Shown here piece by piece: positions 52,451 through 61,574 of a stretch of 64,000 nt of DNA; position 1 is the first letter of the stretch; every line of letters begins with the position of its first letter. Below the pieces are notes generated by a model. It had not been told where the DNA came from. It did not search any database and saw only the letters and a program-made list of their open reading frames with translations. Origin of the DNA: Phycisphaerae bacterium (GTDB lineage Bacteria > Planctomycetota > Phycisphaerae > Phycisphaerales > SM1A02); contig PAQL01000028.1 of NCBI GenBank assembly GCA_002709295.1, positions 57,734-121,733 on the forward strand, given 5' to 3'. A program made the translations under genes and the position numbers.

Positions 52451-52470
52451 CCGTTCATCCGGATGAACGG
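52451..52470. promoter_or_regulatory. 20-bp perfect palindrome upstream of metH
   Basis: CCGTTCATCC followed directly by GGATGAACGG is a perfect palindrome, 93 nt before metH ATG 52563. The half-site TTCATCCG is repeated once more just to the left (52446-52453). A TACCAT hexamer (52484-52489) lies downstream, so a repressor here could block the promoter. No cobalamin or SAM riboswitch fold is seen. Methionine genes in other phyla are controlled by palindrome-binding regulators (MetJ, MetR or SahR types), but which applies is unknown. Confidence 0.55.
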
Positions 52471-52562
52471 CTGAAACAATGCTACCATCAGCCTTCACAT
52501 CGCGGAATCGCCGGTTCGCCGGTGGTTTCCGTCTCCAATCCTGATCACGGTGACCGAATCAG

Positions 52563-55500
52563 ATGACCCGAAGCGCCCTCCTCGATGCCCTTGAACGTCG
52601 CGTGCTCGTCATCGACGGAGCGATGGGTACCAGCCTGCAGAGCTGTGCCCACGGTGGCAGCGAGGACTGGATGGGGCGGGAGAACTGCTCGGAGATCCTG
52701 ACCCGCAGTCGTCCGGACATGATCCAGGGGATTCACGAGAGCTTCCTCGAAGTCGGGGCGGACTGCGTGGAGACCAACACGTTCGGAGCGAATCTCCTGG
52801 TCGGGGCGGAGTTCGACCAGGAGATCGTGGATCTGACCCGTGCTCTCAATCTGGAGAGCGCGCAGATCGCCCGCCGGGCCTGCGACCGGTTCAGCACTCC
52901 GGACAAGCCCCGCTTCGTGCTGGGATCCATGGGGCCCGGCACCAAGCTGGTCAGTCTCGGGCACACCGACTGGGACGCGATGCTGGAGAGCTACACCGAG
53001 CAGGCCCGGGGCCTGCTCGATGGCGGGGTCGACGCGTTCCTGATCGAGACCTGCCAGGACCTTCTCCAGGTGCGCTGCGCGGTCAACGCCTGCATGGCGG
53101 CCCTGGAGGAGCGGGATCTGACCGCCGAGGGGATTCCGATCCTGGTCTCGATCACGATCGAGGCCACCGGCACCATGCTGCTCGGCACCGACATCGCCGC
53201 GGCGGTCGACGCCCTGCGAATGCTTCCCATCGCGAGCCTGGGCCTCAACTGCGCGACCGGTCCGGTCGAGATGACCCCGCACGTCTCGTACCTGTGCAGG
53301 CACTGGGACCGACACGTCTCCGTCATCCCCAACGCGGGGCTCCCGGTGCTGGTCGACGGGCAGGCCGCCTATCCCCTCGGTCCACGGCCGTTCGCGGAGG
53401 CGATGAGACGATTCGTCGACGATCTCGGGGTCAACATGGTCGGCGGCTGCTGCGGAACGACTCCGGAGCACATCGCCGGGCTGGTGGAGATGGTCGCCGA
53501 CCGTCCCGCTCCGGTCCGGGAGATCGCCCCGGTGGTTCCGGGATGCTCCAGCCTCTACGGTTTCACGGAGTTCAGGCAGGACAACTCTTTCCTGATCATC
53601 GCCGAGCGGACGAACGCCAACGGAAGCCGGAAGTTCAAGAGGCTTCTGGACGCGGAGGACTGGGACGGTCTGCTCGCCATGGGCCGTGAGGAGTTGAAGG
53701 GCGGCGCCCACCTCGTCGATCTCTGCGTCGACTTCGTCGGTCGTGAGGGTCCGCGGGACATGAGCGAGGTGGCGAAGCGATTCGCGACCGGGTTGAACGC
53801 TCCGATCATGCTGGACTCCACCGATGCCGCGGCGATCGAGGCCGGCCTCAAGCGACTTGGTGGCAAGTGCGTCGTGAACTCGATCAACCTCGAGGACGGA
53901 GAGAAGCGTCTGGACGAGGTGTGTCCGCTGCTGAAGGCCCACGGAGCCGCGTGCGTGGCCCTGACCATCGACGAGGACCCCGAGGCGGGAATGGCGAAGA
54001 CCGCGACCCGGAAACTGGAAATCGCGACCCGGATCCACGAACTCTTCACCGTCAAGTGGGGCCTGGACGAACAGGATCTCCTCTTCGATCCCCTGACCTT
54101 CACCATCGCCACCGGCACCGAGGCGGATCGCCGGCTGGGACTCGAGACGCTCGACGGCATCCAGGCCATCGCGGAGCGGTTCCCTCGCTGCGGGATCCTC
54201 CTGGGACTCTCCAACATCTCCTTCGGCCTCCGTCCCGCGGCCCGGGCGGTGCTCAACTCGGTCTTCCTCGATCATGCCAGGTCGAGGGGGCTCACCGCGG
54301 CCATCGTGCACGCATCGAAGATCCTTCCCCGCAACCGGATCGAGGAGGAGAAGTGGACCGCGGCGGAATGGCTGATCTTCGATCGGCGAGGCGACGATCG
54401 TCCCGAGGGCATGCCCGAGGACTTCGATCCGCTCCTCCACTACATCGGTCTCTTCCCCGAAGGGGAGGTCGAGGACAGCGGACCGGCCCTCGAGGATCTG
54501 GGCATCGAGGATCGTCTTCGCAGACACATCATCGACGGCGAGGACTCCGGCCTGGCCGAGACCCTCGACGAGTCGTTGGAGTCGTATGCGGCCCTCGAGA
54601 TCGTCAACGACCACCTGCTCGAGGGGATGAAGACCGTCGGCGAGCTCTTCGGCGACGGTCGCATGCAGCTCCCCTTCGTTCTCCAGTCCGCCGAGGTGAT
54701 GAAGAAGGCGGTCGCCCACCTCGAGCCCCACATGGACAAGGTCGAGGGGGAGAGCACGAGGGGATCGATCGTGCTGGCGACGGTGTCGGGCGACGTCCAC
54801 GACATCGGGAAGAACCTCGTCGACATCATCCTGACCAACAACGGCTACACCGTCCACAACATCGGCATCAAGCAGTCCATCCAGCAGATCGTGGACGCCT
54901 GGAGGCAGACCGACGCCGACGCGATCGGCATGAGCGGCCTGCTGGTCAAGTCGGTCGCGGTGATGGAGGAGAACATCCGCACCCTCAACGAGCTGTCGAT
55001 CAAGGTCCCGGTCATTCTCGGAGGAGCGGCACTCACCAGGTTCCACGCCGAGAAGCGGCTCCGGGACATCTACGAGGGCCGTCTCTACTACGGCAAGGAC
55101 GCCTTCGACGGTCTTCGGATCTGCGATCACCTCTCGGGCGGCGAACTGGACACCATCGAAGGCGAGATCGACTCCCGTCTCGAGAAGCGGGCCGCCGCGG
55201 AGGCCACGGTGGCCGCGAGCCGGGCCGCCTTCAAGGAGAGAGCTGCATCCGCGACCGCCGAAACCGCCCGGGCCGAGCCGCTCGCCGAGCTTCCGGAGGC
55301 CCCGTTTCTGGGATCCCGTCTCGTCGAATCGGTGCCGCTGGAGGAGGTCTTCGCCTACGTCAACCGTCGAGCGCTCTTCCGAGGGCAGTGGGGGCTCAAG
55401 CGCGGCTCGATGCCGCGGGCGGACTACGACGCCCACATCGCCGAGCATGCCGAGCCGGTGCTGGAGCGTCTTCAGCAGCAGTGCCGCGAGGAGACCATCC

Positions 55501-56081
55501 TCGATCCGAAGGTCGTCTACGGATGGTGGCCGGCGGCCGGGGACGGCGACGATCTGGTGGTCTTCGACGCGGAGGACGCGGAGCGGGAGATCGCGAGATT
55601 CTCGTTCCCCCGGCAGACCGGTCGCGAGGAGAAGTGCATATCCGACTACTTCCGCGACGTCCGGGAGGGTCGGGACGTGGTCGGATTCCACTGCGTGACG
55701 GTTGGAGACGAGGTCTCCCGCATCGCCCGTGGGCTCTTCGAGGAGGACCGCTACGCCGACTACCTCTACATCCACGGCTTCGGAGTCGAATGCGCGGAGG
55801 CCCTGGCCGAACTCTGGCACAAGCGGATGAGGGCGGAGCTCGGGATCGGTCACGAGGACGATCCCTCGATCGAGCGTCTGTTCAGCCAGAACTACCGGGG
55901 CTGTCGATACTCCTTCGGATATCCCGCGTGCCCCGAGATGTCCGATCAGGAGACGCTCTTCAGGCTTCTGGAACCCGATCGCATCGGCTGTCGACTCACC
56001 GAGAACTGGCAGATCGATCCGGAGCAGTCGACCAGCGCGATCATCGTCCACCATCCGTCGGCGTCCTACTTCGCGGTGTGA
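52563..56081 (+). CDS. metH: Cobalamin-dependent methionine synthase
   Basis: 1172 residues, full length. The homocysteine domain (1-310) has G-A-M-G-T-S-L-Q and the zinc Cys pair in G-G-C-C-G-T-T-P. The pterin-binding domain follows (about 345-600, E-R-T-N-A-N-G-S-R-K-F, where the usual residue after N is Val). The cap and B12 domains run from about 640 to 880 with D744-x-H746-x-x-G (D-V-H-D-I-G-K-N-L), H746 being the lower cobalt ligand. The C-terminal AdoMet reactivation domain runs from about 900. It transfers methyl from 5-methyl-THF to homocysteine. Transcribed alone, behind a palindromic regulatory site. Confidence 0.97.
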   Translation: MTRSALLDALERRVLVIDGAMGTSLQSCAHGGSEDWMGRENCSEILTRSRPDMIQGIHESFLEVGADCVETNTFGANLLVGAEFDQEIVDLTRALNLESAQIARRACDRFSTPDKPRFVLGSMGPGTKLVSLGHTDWDAMLESYTEQARGLLDGGVDAFLIETCQDLLQVRCAVNACMAALEERDLTAEGIPILVSITIEATGTMLLGTDIAAAVDALRMLPIASLGLNCATGPVEMTPHVSYLCRHWDRHVSVIPNAGLPVLVDGQAAYPLGPRPFAEAMRRFVDDLGVNMVGGCCGTTPEHIAGLVEMVADRPAPVREIAPVVPGCSSLYGFTEFRQDNSFLIIAERTNANGSRKFKRLLDAEDWDGLLAMGREELKGGAHLVDLCVDFVGREGPRDMSEVAKRFATGLNAPIMLDSTDAAAIEAGLKRLGGKCVVNSINLEDGEKRLDEVCPLLKAHGAACVALTIDEDPEAGMAKTATRKLEIATRIHELFTVKWGLDEQDLLFDPLTFTIATGTEADRRLGLETLDGIQAIAERFPRCGILLGLSNISFGLRPAARAVLNSVFLDHARSRGLTAAIVHASKILPRNRIEEEKWTAAEWLIFDRRGDDRPEGMPEDFDPLLHYIGLFPEGEVEDSGPALEDLGIEDRLRRHIIDGEDSGLAETLDESLESYAALEIVNDHLLEGMKTVGELFGDGRMQLPFVLQSAEVMKKAVAHLEPHMDKVEGESTRGSIVLATVSGDVHDIGKNLVDIILTNNGYTVHNIGIKQSIQQIVDAWRQTDADAIGMSGLLVKSVAVMEENIRTLNELSIKVPVILGGAALTRFHAEKRLRDIYEGRLYYGKDAFDGLRICDHLSGGELDTIEGEIDSRLEKRAAAEATVAASRAAFKERAASATAETARAEPLAELPEAPFLGSRLVESVPLEEVFAYVNRRALFRGQWGLKRGSMPRADYDAHIAEHAEPVLERLQQQCREETILDPKVVYGWWPAAGDGDDLVVFDAEDAEREIARFSFPRQTGREEKCISDYFRDVREGRDVVGFHCVTVGDEVSRIARGLFEEDRYADYLYIHGFGVECAEALAELWHKRMRAELGIGHEDDPSIERLFSQNYRGCRYSFGYPACPEMSDQETLFRLLEPDRIGCRLTENWQIDPEQSTSAIIVHHPSASYFAV

Positions 56082-56111
56082 GGAGATCCCGCCGCCGCCG
56101 TGCCGCGACCC

Positions 56112-56117
56112 TAAGAT
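56112..56117 (+). promoter_or_regulatory. Candidate -10 hexamer for the GAF/HD-GYP gene
   Basis: TAAGAT, 25 nt before ATG 56143. The same hexamer precedes the gene at 6081. No clear -35. Confidence 0.25.
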
Positions 56118-56142
56118 GCCTCCCTGGCGGAGCTCCTGACAG

Positions 56143-57840
56143 ATGGATCCCAGCACGATTCGCGTACTCATGATCGGTGATCGGAGCGGACTGTCGTCCG
56201 AAATCCGGGACCTGCTTCACGGGCGCGTCGACATCCAGCTGGAGACGGTGGACGATCCCGGCATCGCGGTCGAGGTCGCACGGGCCATCCGCCCCGATGT
56301 GATCCTTCAGGAGTGGGAGGTCTCGGGCGTGCCGGGGCTGGAGCTGCTCGAGGCCTGCGGACGCACGGCGGGGCTCTCCGAGGTCCCGGTGATCATGCTG
56401 GCCGAGGGGACCGGGACCACGCTGCGCAACGCATCCTTCGCCGCCGGAGCCGCCGACCATCTGGTCGAGCAGCCGGGCGAGATCGAGTTGATGGCGAAGA
56501 TCCGCATGCATTCCGAAAGACGGCGGATGGTGGTCGAGCATCGGAAGATGGCCGATCGGCTCGCGGAGGCCGGCCATCGCATCGCCACCCTCCGGTCCCG
56601 GATCCTCGCCGAGGGCGGGGAGGAGTCCGAGGACGTGGAGCGCGATCTCGAACGTCTGTCTTCCATCGCCGATCTCGGTGACGAGGTGAACCGCTTCCAG
56701 GACTTCGATCTCCTGCTCGATCACATCCTCACCCGTGCGCGAAACGCGTGCGAGGCGGAAGCCGGCGCCATCTTCATCGTGGACGAGCGAAGACTCATCT
56801 ACCGCCACATCCAGAACGACGGCCTCGAGAGGCGGGCGGACCGGGGGCACGTCCAGGCCATGGAGCGTCCGCTCTCGATGGACACCGTCGCGGGGACCGT
56901 CGTGCTGACCGGGACCAGCATCCGGGTCGATGATGCCTACGACATCCCATCGGAGTTCGACTGCGTCTACGACCGCGGCCGGGACATCGCGACGGGGTAT
57001 CGAACCCGTGCCCTCATGAGCATTCCGCTGCGGACCAGCGACCGGGTGGTCCGCGGCGTTCTCCAGCTCGCCAATCCCGGAGGCGAGTCCTCGGGGCGGA
57101 CCTTCAGTCTCGAGGACGAGAAGCTCGTCGAGCACTTCGCGAATCTGGCCGCGGTCGCGATCGAGCGCACCGCGATGACCGAGACGCTGGTCCTCAGGAT
57201 GATCTCGATGGCGGAGGTCAGGGATCCCACCGAGACCGGACCTCATGTCCAGAGGGTGGCCGGCTGCTCGACCGTGCTGTACGAGGCGTGGGCGAGGGCC
57301 AACGGGGTCCCGGAACACGAACGCATCCTGAACCGGGATCGACTCCGCACCGCGGCGATGCTTCACGACGTCGGGAAGATCGCGATACCCGATGCGATCC
57401 TGAAGAAGCCCGGTCCGCTGGACGATCACGAACTGGCGATCATGCAGCAGCACACCGTGATCGGGGCGAGACTGTTCAAGGGGATGCGCACCGACTTCGA
57501 CGAGGTGGCCAGCGTGGTGGCCCTGCATCATCACGAACGATGGGACGGCAGGGGGTATCCCGGACCGGTCGAGCTGGATTCGGATCTGCTCGAGCCGACG
57601 GTTCCCGTTCATCGGGGACTCGCGGGAATCGAGATCCCTCTCTTCGCACGGATCGTCGGTCTGGTCGACGTCTACGACGCCCTCTCGACGCGTCGCGCCT
57701 ACAAGGATGCATGGCCCGAGGATCAGGTCCTGGAGAATCTGCGCCGTGATTCCGGGGCCCATTTCGATCCGGAACTGGTCGATCTCCTGTTGGCGAACAT
57801 CGACGAGATGAGACTGGTTCGAAGCCGGTTCATCGACTGA
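56143..57840 (+). CDS. Pseudo-receiver / GAF / HD-GYP cyclic-di-GMP phosphodiesterase-like protein
   Basis: 565 residues. Residues 1-125 have the receiver fold, but three key sites differ: the phospho-acceptor is Glu57 (P-D-V-I-L-Q-E-W), the Thr/Ser is Ala87 and the Lys is Gln110 (E-Q-P). A coiled linker leads to a GAF domain (about 180-330; S-I-P-L-R-T-S-D-R-V-V-R-G-V-L-Q-L-A-N-P). The C-terminus is HD-GYP (about 345-560): L-H-D-V-G-K-I-A-I-P, H-H-H-E-R-W-D-G-R-G-Y-P-G. All metal residues of the HD-GYP core appear present, so c-di-GMP hydrolysis is likely, gated by the GAF rather than by phosphorylation. Confidence 0.88.
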   Translation: MDPSTIRVLMIGDRSGLSSEIRDLLHGRVDIQLETVDDPGIAVEVARAIRPDVILQEWEVSGVPGLELLEACGRTAGLSEVPVIMLAEGTGTTLRNASFAAGAADHLVEQPGEIELMAKIRMHSERRRMVVEHRKMADRLAEAGHRIATLRSRILAEGGEESEDVERDLERLSSIADLGDEVNRFQDFDLLLDHILTRARNACEAEAGAIFIVDERRLIYRHIQNDGLERRADRGHVQAMERPLSMDTVAGTVVLTGTSIRVDDAYDIPSEFDCVYDRGRDIATGYRTRALMSIPLRTSDRVVRGVLQLANPGGESSGRTFSLEDEKLVEHFANLAAVAIERTAMTETLVLRMISMAEVRDPTETGPHVQRVAGCSTVLYEAWARANGVPEHERILNRDRLRTAAMLHDVGKIAIPDAILKKPGPLDDHELAIMQQHTVIGARLFKGMRTDFDEVASVVALHHHERWDGRGYPGPVELDSDLLEPTVPVHRGLAGIEIPLFARIVGLVDVYDALSTRRAYKDAWPEDQVLENLRRDSGAHFDPELVDLLLANIDEMRLVRSRFID

Positions 57841-57947
57841 AAACGGCCTTTGACGGTCGATCGACGTGCCTGGATGAGGATTCGCCCTCGAGGTTCGAAC
57901 CTCATGGTCACGGGGGCGTAGCAGCATGATCACGACTGGAGGTGGTC

Positions 57948-58229
57948 ATGAACGATCCAGAGGACTTCACGAACGATCGGGAACCGGAGGGTCATGAGGA
58001 CTTCTTCGAGGATCACGCGGATGCCGAGGACTTCGATCAGGGGGAACTGCCCTTCGGGATGGCCGGAGTCACCGGGATTCTCGAACGCCTGAGCAAGGGC
58101 GTCGAACTCGGCACCTGGCCGACCAGGAAGTGCCGGATGGTCGCCGAGTACATCATCTCCATCTCCGACGACTACTGGCTGAGCAGCGAGGAGATCACCT
58201 ACTGCAGGCGACTGCTGTTGTCGACGTGA
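57948..58229 (+). CDS. Small acidic protein of unknown function
   Basis: 93 residues from ATG 57948 (GGAGG 5 nt upstream; GTG 57942 is inside that site). The first 40 residues are very acidic with repeated E-D-F or D-F; the second half is a helical hydrophobic/basic stretch with I-S-D-D-Y-W-L-S-S-E-E-I. One Cys in each of two positions (C70, C87). It follows the HD-GYP gene by 107 nt. Not recognised. The good ribosome site is the main reason to keep it. Confidence 0.55.
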   Translation: MNDPEDFTNDREPEGHEDFFEDHADAEDFDQGELPFGMAGVTGILERLSKGVELGTWPTRKCRMVAEYIISISDDYWLSSEEITYCRRLLLST

Positions 58230-58247
58230 TCCGCTCGGGGAGGTCGG

Positions 58248-59576
58248 TCAGGCGTCGGGACCGGGAGGAGTCTCCTGCCAGGACTCGATCATCGAGATCG
58301 TCCTTCCGGCCTCCTCCACCTCCGAGGCCCATGCTTCGGGGACCGTCAGAAGCCTCGTCACCCGTTCATCGAACACCGCGAGAGCGCTCGAATACCGATC
58401 ATCCTCCTTGATGCCCGGATTCGTGTCGCCGAGTTCCCTTCTCAGCTCGGTGGCCCTCTTCAGGATCGAGACGACGGAGGCATCGATCTCGATCACGCCG
58501 GACCAGCGGCGGATCGAGTCCTTGCAGGCGGCGATCCAGGCGGGTCGGAAGTCGGAGGAGATGATCCAGCGTCCATCGACATGCTCCATGGGGAAGTTTC
58601 CACGGAGTCGTTCGGAGGTCGGAAGGGAGAGCCGTGCGCGGGCGAGGGTCCAGGGCATCGCGGCCACGAGGGAGTCCGCGGAATCGAGGGCTCCGATCAT
58701 CGCATCGATCCTCGAGTTGATCCGGCCTCGTTCGCTGAAGCTTTCATCGGCCGCGTCGACCACCAGAAGCACGCCCGGATCGCCGAGCGATTCGACCGCC
58801 TCGACCCCGAGGGCGGCCGCGAGCGGATCGATTCCCTCCATGGCGATGACGCCGAGTCCGGTCGCCTGCAGCTGCGTGCCGGAGATCCCCGGCCCCTGGC
58901 GACTGGTCCGGATGCGAACCCGGCCCTCATCCCCGCCACCATCCCGGCGTCCGAGGGCGGGCACCGCCTCGAGGCCGTCACCGATTCGAAGATCGAGTTC
59001 CGGATCGCAGAGGGCTCCGGCGAGTGCGGTACGGGCCTGCACGACGGCGTCGTCCAGGGAATCGGGGATCGACTCGACCATCGCGCGGCGAAGGGTCTCG
59101 AGTTCGTTCTTCATGGTCTCCGCCCGGGTGGCCAAAGGCGCAAGGGTCCGCAGCACCCGACGATCGGGCCCGGCCCGACGGGTGGTCCGGCGTCCCTCGC
59201 CGTCGTCGACCATCGTCGGAGTCGAATCGAGCACGATCCACGTCGAGCAGGCGTTGAGCACGGGGAGCGCCGCCCCTCCGGCATTCCGGACCACCGCGAT
59301 CGTCCGGATCCGGGAGGGCACCTTGCGGATCGATTCGGCGATGCTTCGGCCGGCCGCGATGCTGCCATCGAGGGCATCGATCTCGATCAGCACGGCATCG
59401 ACCTCCTCGTTGCCCGCGACCGCGAGCAGGAGGGCGTTGTCGACTCCATCCGGTGTGCAGTCGGAGCCGACCGTTCCCATGATCGGAATGGTGAGGAAGC
59501 GAAGGGGTTCCTCTCCATGGACGAAGGAGGGGAGGGCGATGGAAACGGTGAGGGCGATCAGTAGTCGGGCGAACAT
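58248..59576 (-). CDS. Secreted ClpP/SppA-fold-like protein without the serine nucleophile
   Basis: 442 residues with a signal peptide (M-F-A-R-L-L-I-A-L-T to V-H-G) and GGAG upstream. Residues 61-76 (A-V-L-I-E-I-D-A-L-D-G-S-I-A-A-G) and 95-119 (V-V-R-N-A-G-G-A-A-L-P-V-L-N-A-C) follow the NfeD/SppA crotonase-ClpP pattern, where the second block normally holds the Ser of S-A-G-A. Here that place is Gly-Gly-Ala. Residues 230-300 hold a second similar unit (L-G-V-I-A-M-E-G-I-D-P-L-A-A-A). No membrane segment besides the signal. A non-catalytic or altered protease-like role is inferred. Convergent with the small acidic gene. Confidence 0.6.
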   Translation of the reverse strand: MFARLLIALTVSIALPSFVHGEEPLRFLTIPIMGTVGSDCTPDGVDNALLLAVAGNEEVDAVLIEIDALDGSIAAGRSIAESIRKVPSRIRTIAVVRNAGGAALPVLNACSTWIVLDSTPTMVDDGEGRRTTRRAGPDRRVLRTLAPLATRAETMKNELETLRRAMVESIPDSLDDAVVQARTALAGALCDPELDLRIGDGLEAVPALGRRDGGGDEGRVRIRTSRQGPGISGTQLQATGLGVIAMEGIDPLAAALGVEAVESLGDPGVLLVVDAADESFSERGRINSRIDAMIGALDSADSLVAAMPWTLARARLSLPTSERLRGNFPMEHVDGRWIISSDFRPAWIAACKDSIRRWSGVIEIDASVVSILKRATELRRELGDTNPGIKEDDRYSSALAVFDERVTRLLTVPEAWASEVEEAGRTISMIESWQETPPGPDA

Positions 59577-59785
59577 TCCGATTCTCCGGATGGAATCCGC
59601 TCTGGTGGGGGGTCTGCCGGTGGTCTACACTAGTCGTTCGTGACCGGGCCAGTCCCGTGTCCTCACATCGTTCCAGGCGTTCCGGGGCCTCATGGAGACG
59701 ATCCGGCGGCCTTCAGCCGGATCAAAGCATGTCAAGCCGACCCAAGGATGGACGTTCGAGCTTTCGCCGCCGCAAGAGGTCGCAG

Positions 59786-61030
59786 ATGCATGCGGAGGCG
59801 GAGGCCGAGGCGGTCCAGCTCGACAGCATCGACGACCATCCGATGATCGTCAGCGGAAGACCGGAGATCGTCGAGGACGAGGCCGGTCTGGAGTCGATCG
59901 CGGCTCATGTCCGCGAAGTGGGCAGTTTCGCCTACGACACCGAGTTCATCGGCGAGGAGACCTTCGTTCCGAGGATCTGCCTGGTCCAGATCGCGACCGC
60001 GGAACGTCTGGCGCTGATCGATCCGGTCAAGGTCCCTGGACTGGGACCGATCTTCGAGGTGGTCGCGGACCCCTCGGTGGAGACGCTGGTGCACGATGGT
60101 GCCCAGGATCTCGAACCCGTTCGAAGGGCGCTCGATGTGGATCCGGGAGGCATCGTCGACACTCAGGTCTGCGCCGCGTTTCTGGACATGCCCTGGCCGA
60201 GTTCCCTCGCCAAGCTCGTCGACCGCTTCGCCGGTCATCGCCTCGCGAAGGGGCACACCTTCACCGACTGGGATGCCCGCCCCCTGACCGATCGGCAGAT
60301 CCGCTACGCCGCCGACGACGTCCGGTTCCTGCCCCTGGCCTGGAGCCGAATGCGTCCGGACCTGGAATCCGCGGGTCGGTTGGACTGGGCCATGCGGGAG
60401 TGCGATGAATCCAGACGCCGACACGTGGGTCGCTTCGACGCCGAGAAGCAGGTTCGTCGCATCGTCCGGGGTTCGAGGGTCAAGCCTCGAACCTCCACCG
60501 TGCTCTTCGCCCTGGTGGAACTGCGCAACGAGATCGCCCAGGAGCTCGATCTGCCTCATCGCGTCGCGATGAGCGACGAGGGGCTCAACGAGCTCGCGAA
60601 GACCCAGCCCGCGGATGCGGCGGCGGTCGCGGCCTGTCGAAACATCGGCAAGCGGACCGCATCGGATTTCGGTGAACGGATCGCCGCCCGGATCGCATCC
60701 GCCCTCGAGGGACCGCCCCGGGTCCTCAAGGGGAACAAGGCCCGCGACGAGACCGCCGAGGACCGGATGCGGATCGACGCCCTGTGGTCCGCCCTCAGTC
60801 TGAGGAGTCTGGCCGACGGGATCGCCCCTTCGATCCTGACCAGTCGTTCGGATCTCGGAGCCTGGTATCTCGCTCGAACCTCCGGCGAGTCCGATCGGGC
60901 GCTCTTTTCCGCCGACTCATGGCGTCATGATGCCGCCGGAGCATGGCTCGAGTCGTTCATCCGCGGCGAAGCGGACCTGACCCTTCGCTGGGAGCAGGGG
61001 CGACTGCAACGTGGTGCCGACGGCGACTGA
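59786..61030 (+). CDS. rnd: Ribonuclease D-type 3'-5' exonuclease
   Basis: 414 residues from ATG 59786, with AAGAGG 6 nt upstream; ATG 59729 would add 19 mostly basic residues but has no ribosome site. DEDD exonuclease: F-A-Y-D-T-E-F, H-D-G-A-Q-D-L-E, and Y-A-A-D-D-V-R-F-L-P. An HRDC domain follows (about 215-300; L-F-A-L-V-E-L-R-N-E-I-A), and a 100-residue extra C-terminal helical region. It trims tRNA and other small RNA 3' ends. Confidence 0.93.
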   Translation: MHAEAEAEAVQLDSIDDHPMIVSGRPEIVEDEAGLESIAAHVREVGSFAYDTEFIGEETFVPRICLVQIATAERLALIDPVKVPGLGPIFEVVADPSVETLVHDGAQDLEPVRRALDVDPGGIVDTQVCAAFLDMPWPSSLAKLVDRFAGHRLAKGHTFTDWDARPLTDRQIRYAADDVRFLPLAWSRMRPDLESAGRLDWAMRECDESRRRHVGRFDAEKQVRRIVRGSRVKPRTSTVLFALVELRNEIAQELDLPHRVAMSDEGLNELAKTQPADAAAVAACRNIGKRTASDFGERIAARIASALEGPPRVLKGNKARDETAEDRMRIDALWSALSLRSLADGIAPSILTSRSDLGAWYLARTSGESDRALFSADSWRHDAAGAWLESFIRGEADLTLRWEQGRLQRGADGD

Positions 61031-61325
61031 TCTCGAGGCGTGATCGACCCTGAAGCGGCATGTCCCGTCGCCAGAGGACGGATCCCAGCCCCCTGGTCCA
61101 TGAATGCCTCACCCTTTGAAGAGGTGTCGAATCCGGGCTCGGGTCCACCCCTTCGGGGGCATCAGATCGTCGATCCCGTCGATCTGAGACCGGTCCGGCA
61201 TGCCGTCGAGCCCGTGGAAGGGGACGGCGACCTGGATCTGGTCGCGACCATGAAGGGGTATGCGGTGTGGAAGCTCCTCGACCAGGGGTCCTGATTCTCC
61301 GATCGATCCGGATCACCGGAAGAGA
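61031..61325. other. Unresolved region between rnd and tRNA-Arg
   Basis: Two antiparallel frames look equally coding-like in codon use. On the plus strand, GTG 61040 to 61294 gives 84 residues with no ribosome site. On the minus strand, a frame ending at 61110-61112 has a high-GC third position but no good start before a TGA at 61311-61313. Neither is recognised. One could be a small gene or a truncated remnant; no call is made. Confidence 0.35.
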
Positions 61326-61354
61326 ACCGCCCCGACGCTGGACGTCGGGGCGGT
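61326..61354 (-). terminator. Hairpin terminator after tRNA-Arg
   Basis: ACCGCCCCGACG (61326-61337) pairs with CGTCGGGGCGGT (61343-61354) in a perfect 12-bp stem with a 5-nt loop, 5 nt beyond the tRNA 3' end. The minus-strand tail is TCTCTTCC. Confidence 0.75.
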
Positions 61355-61359
61355 GTCAA

Positions 61360-61433
61360 CACGCGCGGCAGGACTCGAACCTGCAACCCTCGGCTTCGAA
61401 GGCCGATGCTCTATCCAATTGAGCTACGCGCGC
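61360..61433 (-). tRNA. tRNA-Arg (anticodon TCG)
   Basis: Read on the minus strand, the acceptor GCGCGCG (61433-61427) pairs with CGCGCGT (61367-61361; the outermost pair is G-T), with discriminator G at 61360. The anticodon stem TCGGC/GCCGA closes the loop CTTCGAA, with TCG at 61397-61399. The T-arm is GCAGG-TTCGAGT-CCTGC. It reads CGA codons. Followed by a strong hairpin. Confidence 0.95.
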
Positions 61434-61574
61434 TCGAACGATCCGGGATTGTATCGCGATCCGCCCCGCTCGGCGGGGATGCCTCCGGTCGGCTACCGTT
61501 CACGGCCCCGTCGCCCCCGGAATCCGGTTCGAAGGCCGGGCCGGGCGGCATGGTTCGTCTAGGAGCAGATCGAC

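Noticed and set aside
52400-52562. Cobalamin or SAM riboswitch upstream of metH
   Set aside because: The expected B12-box and S-box conserved cores are not seen; the only strong structure is the 20-bp DNA palindrome, which is more like an operator.
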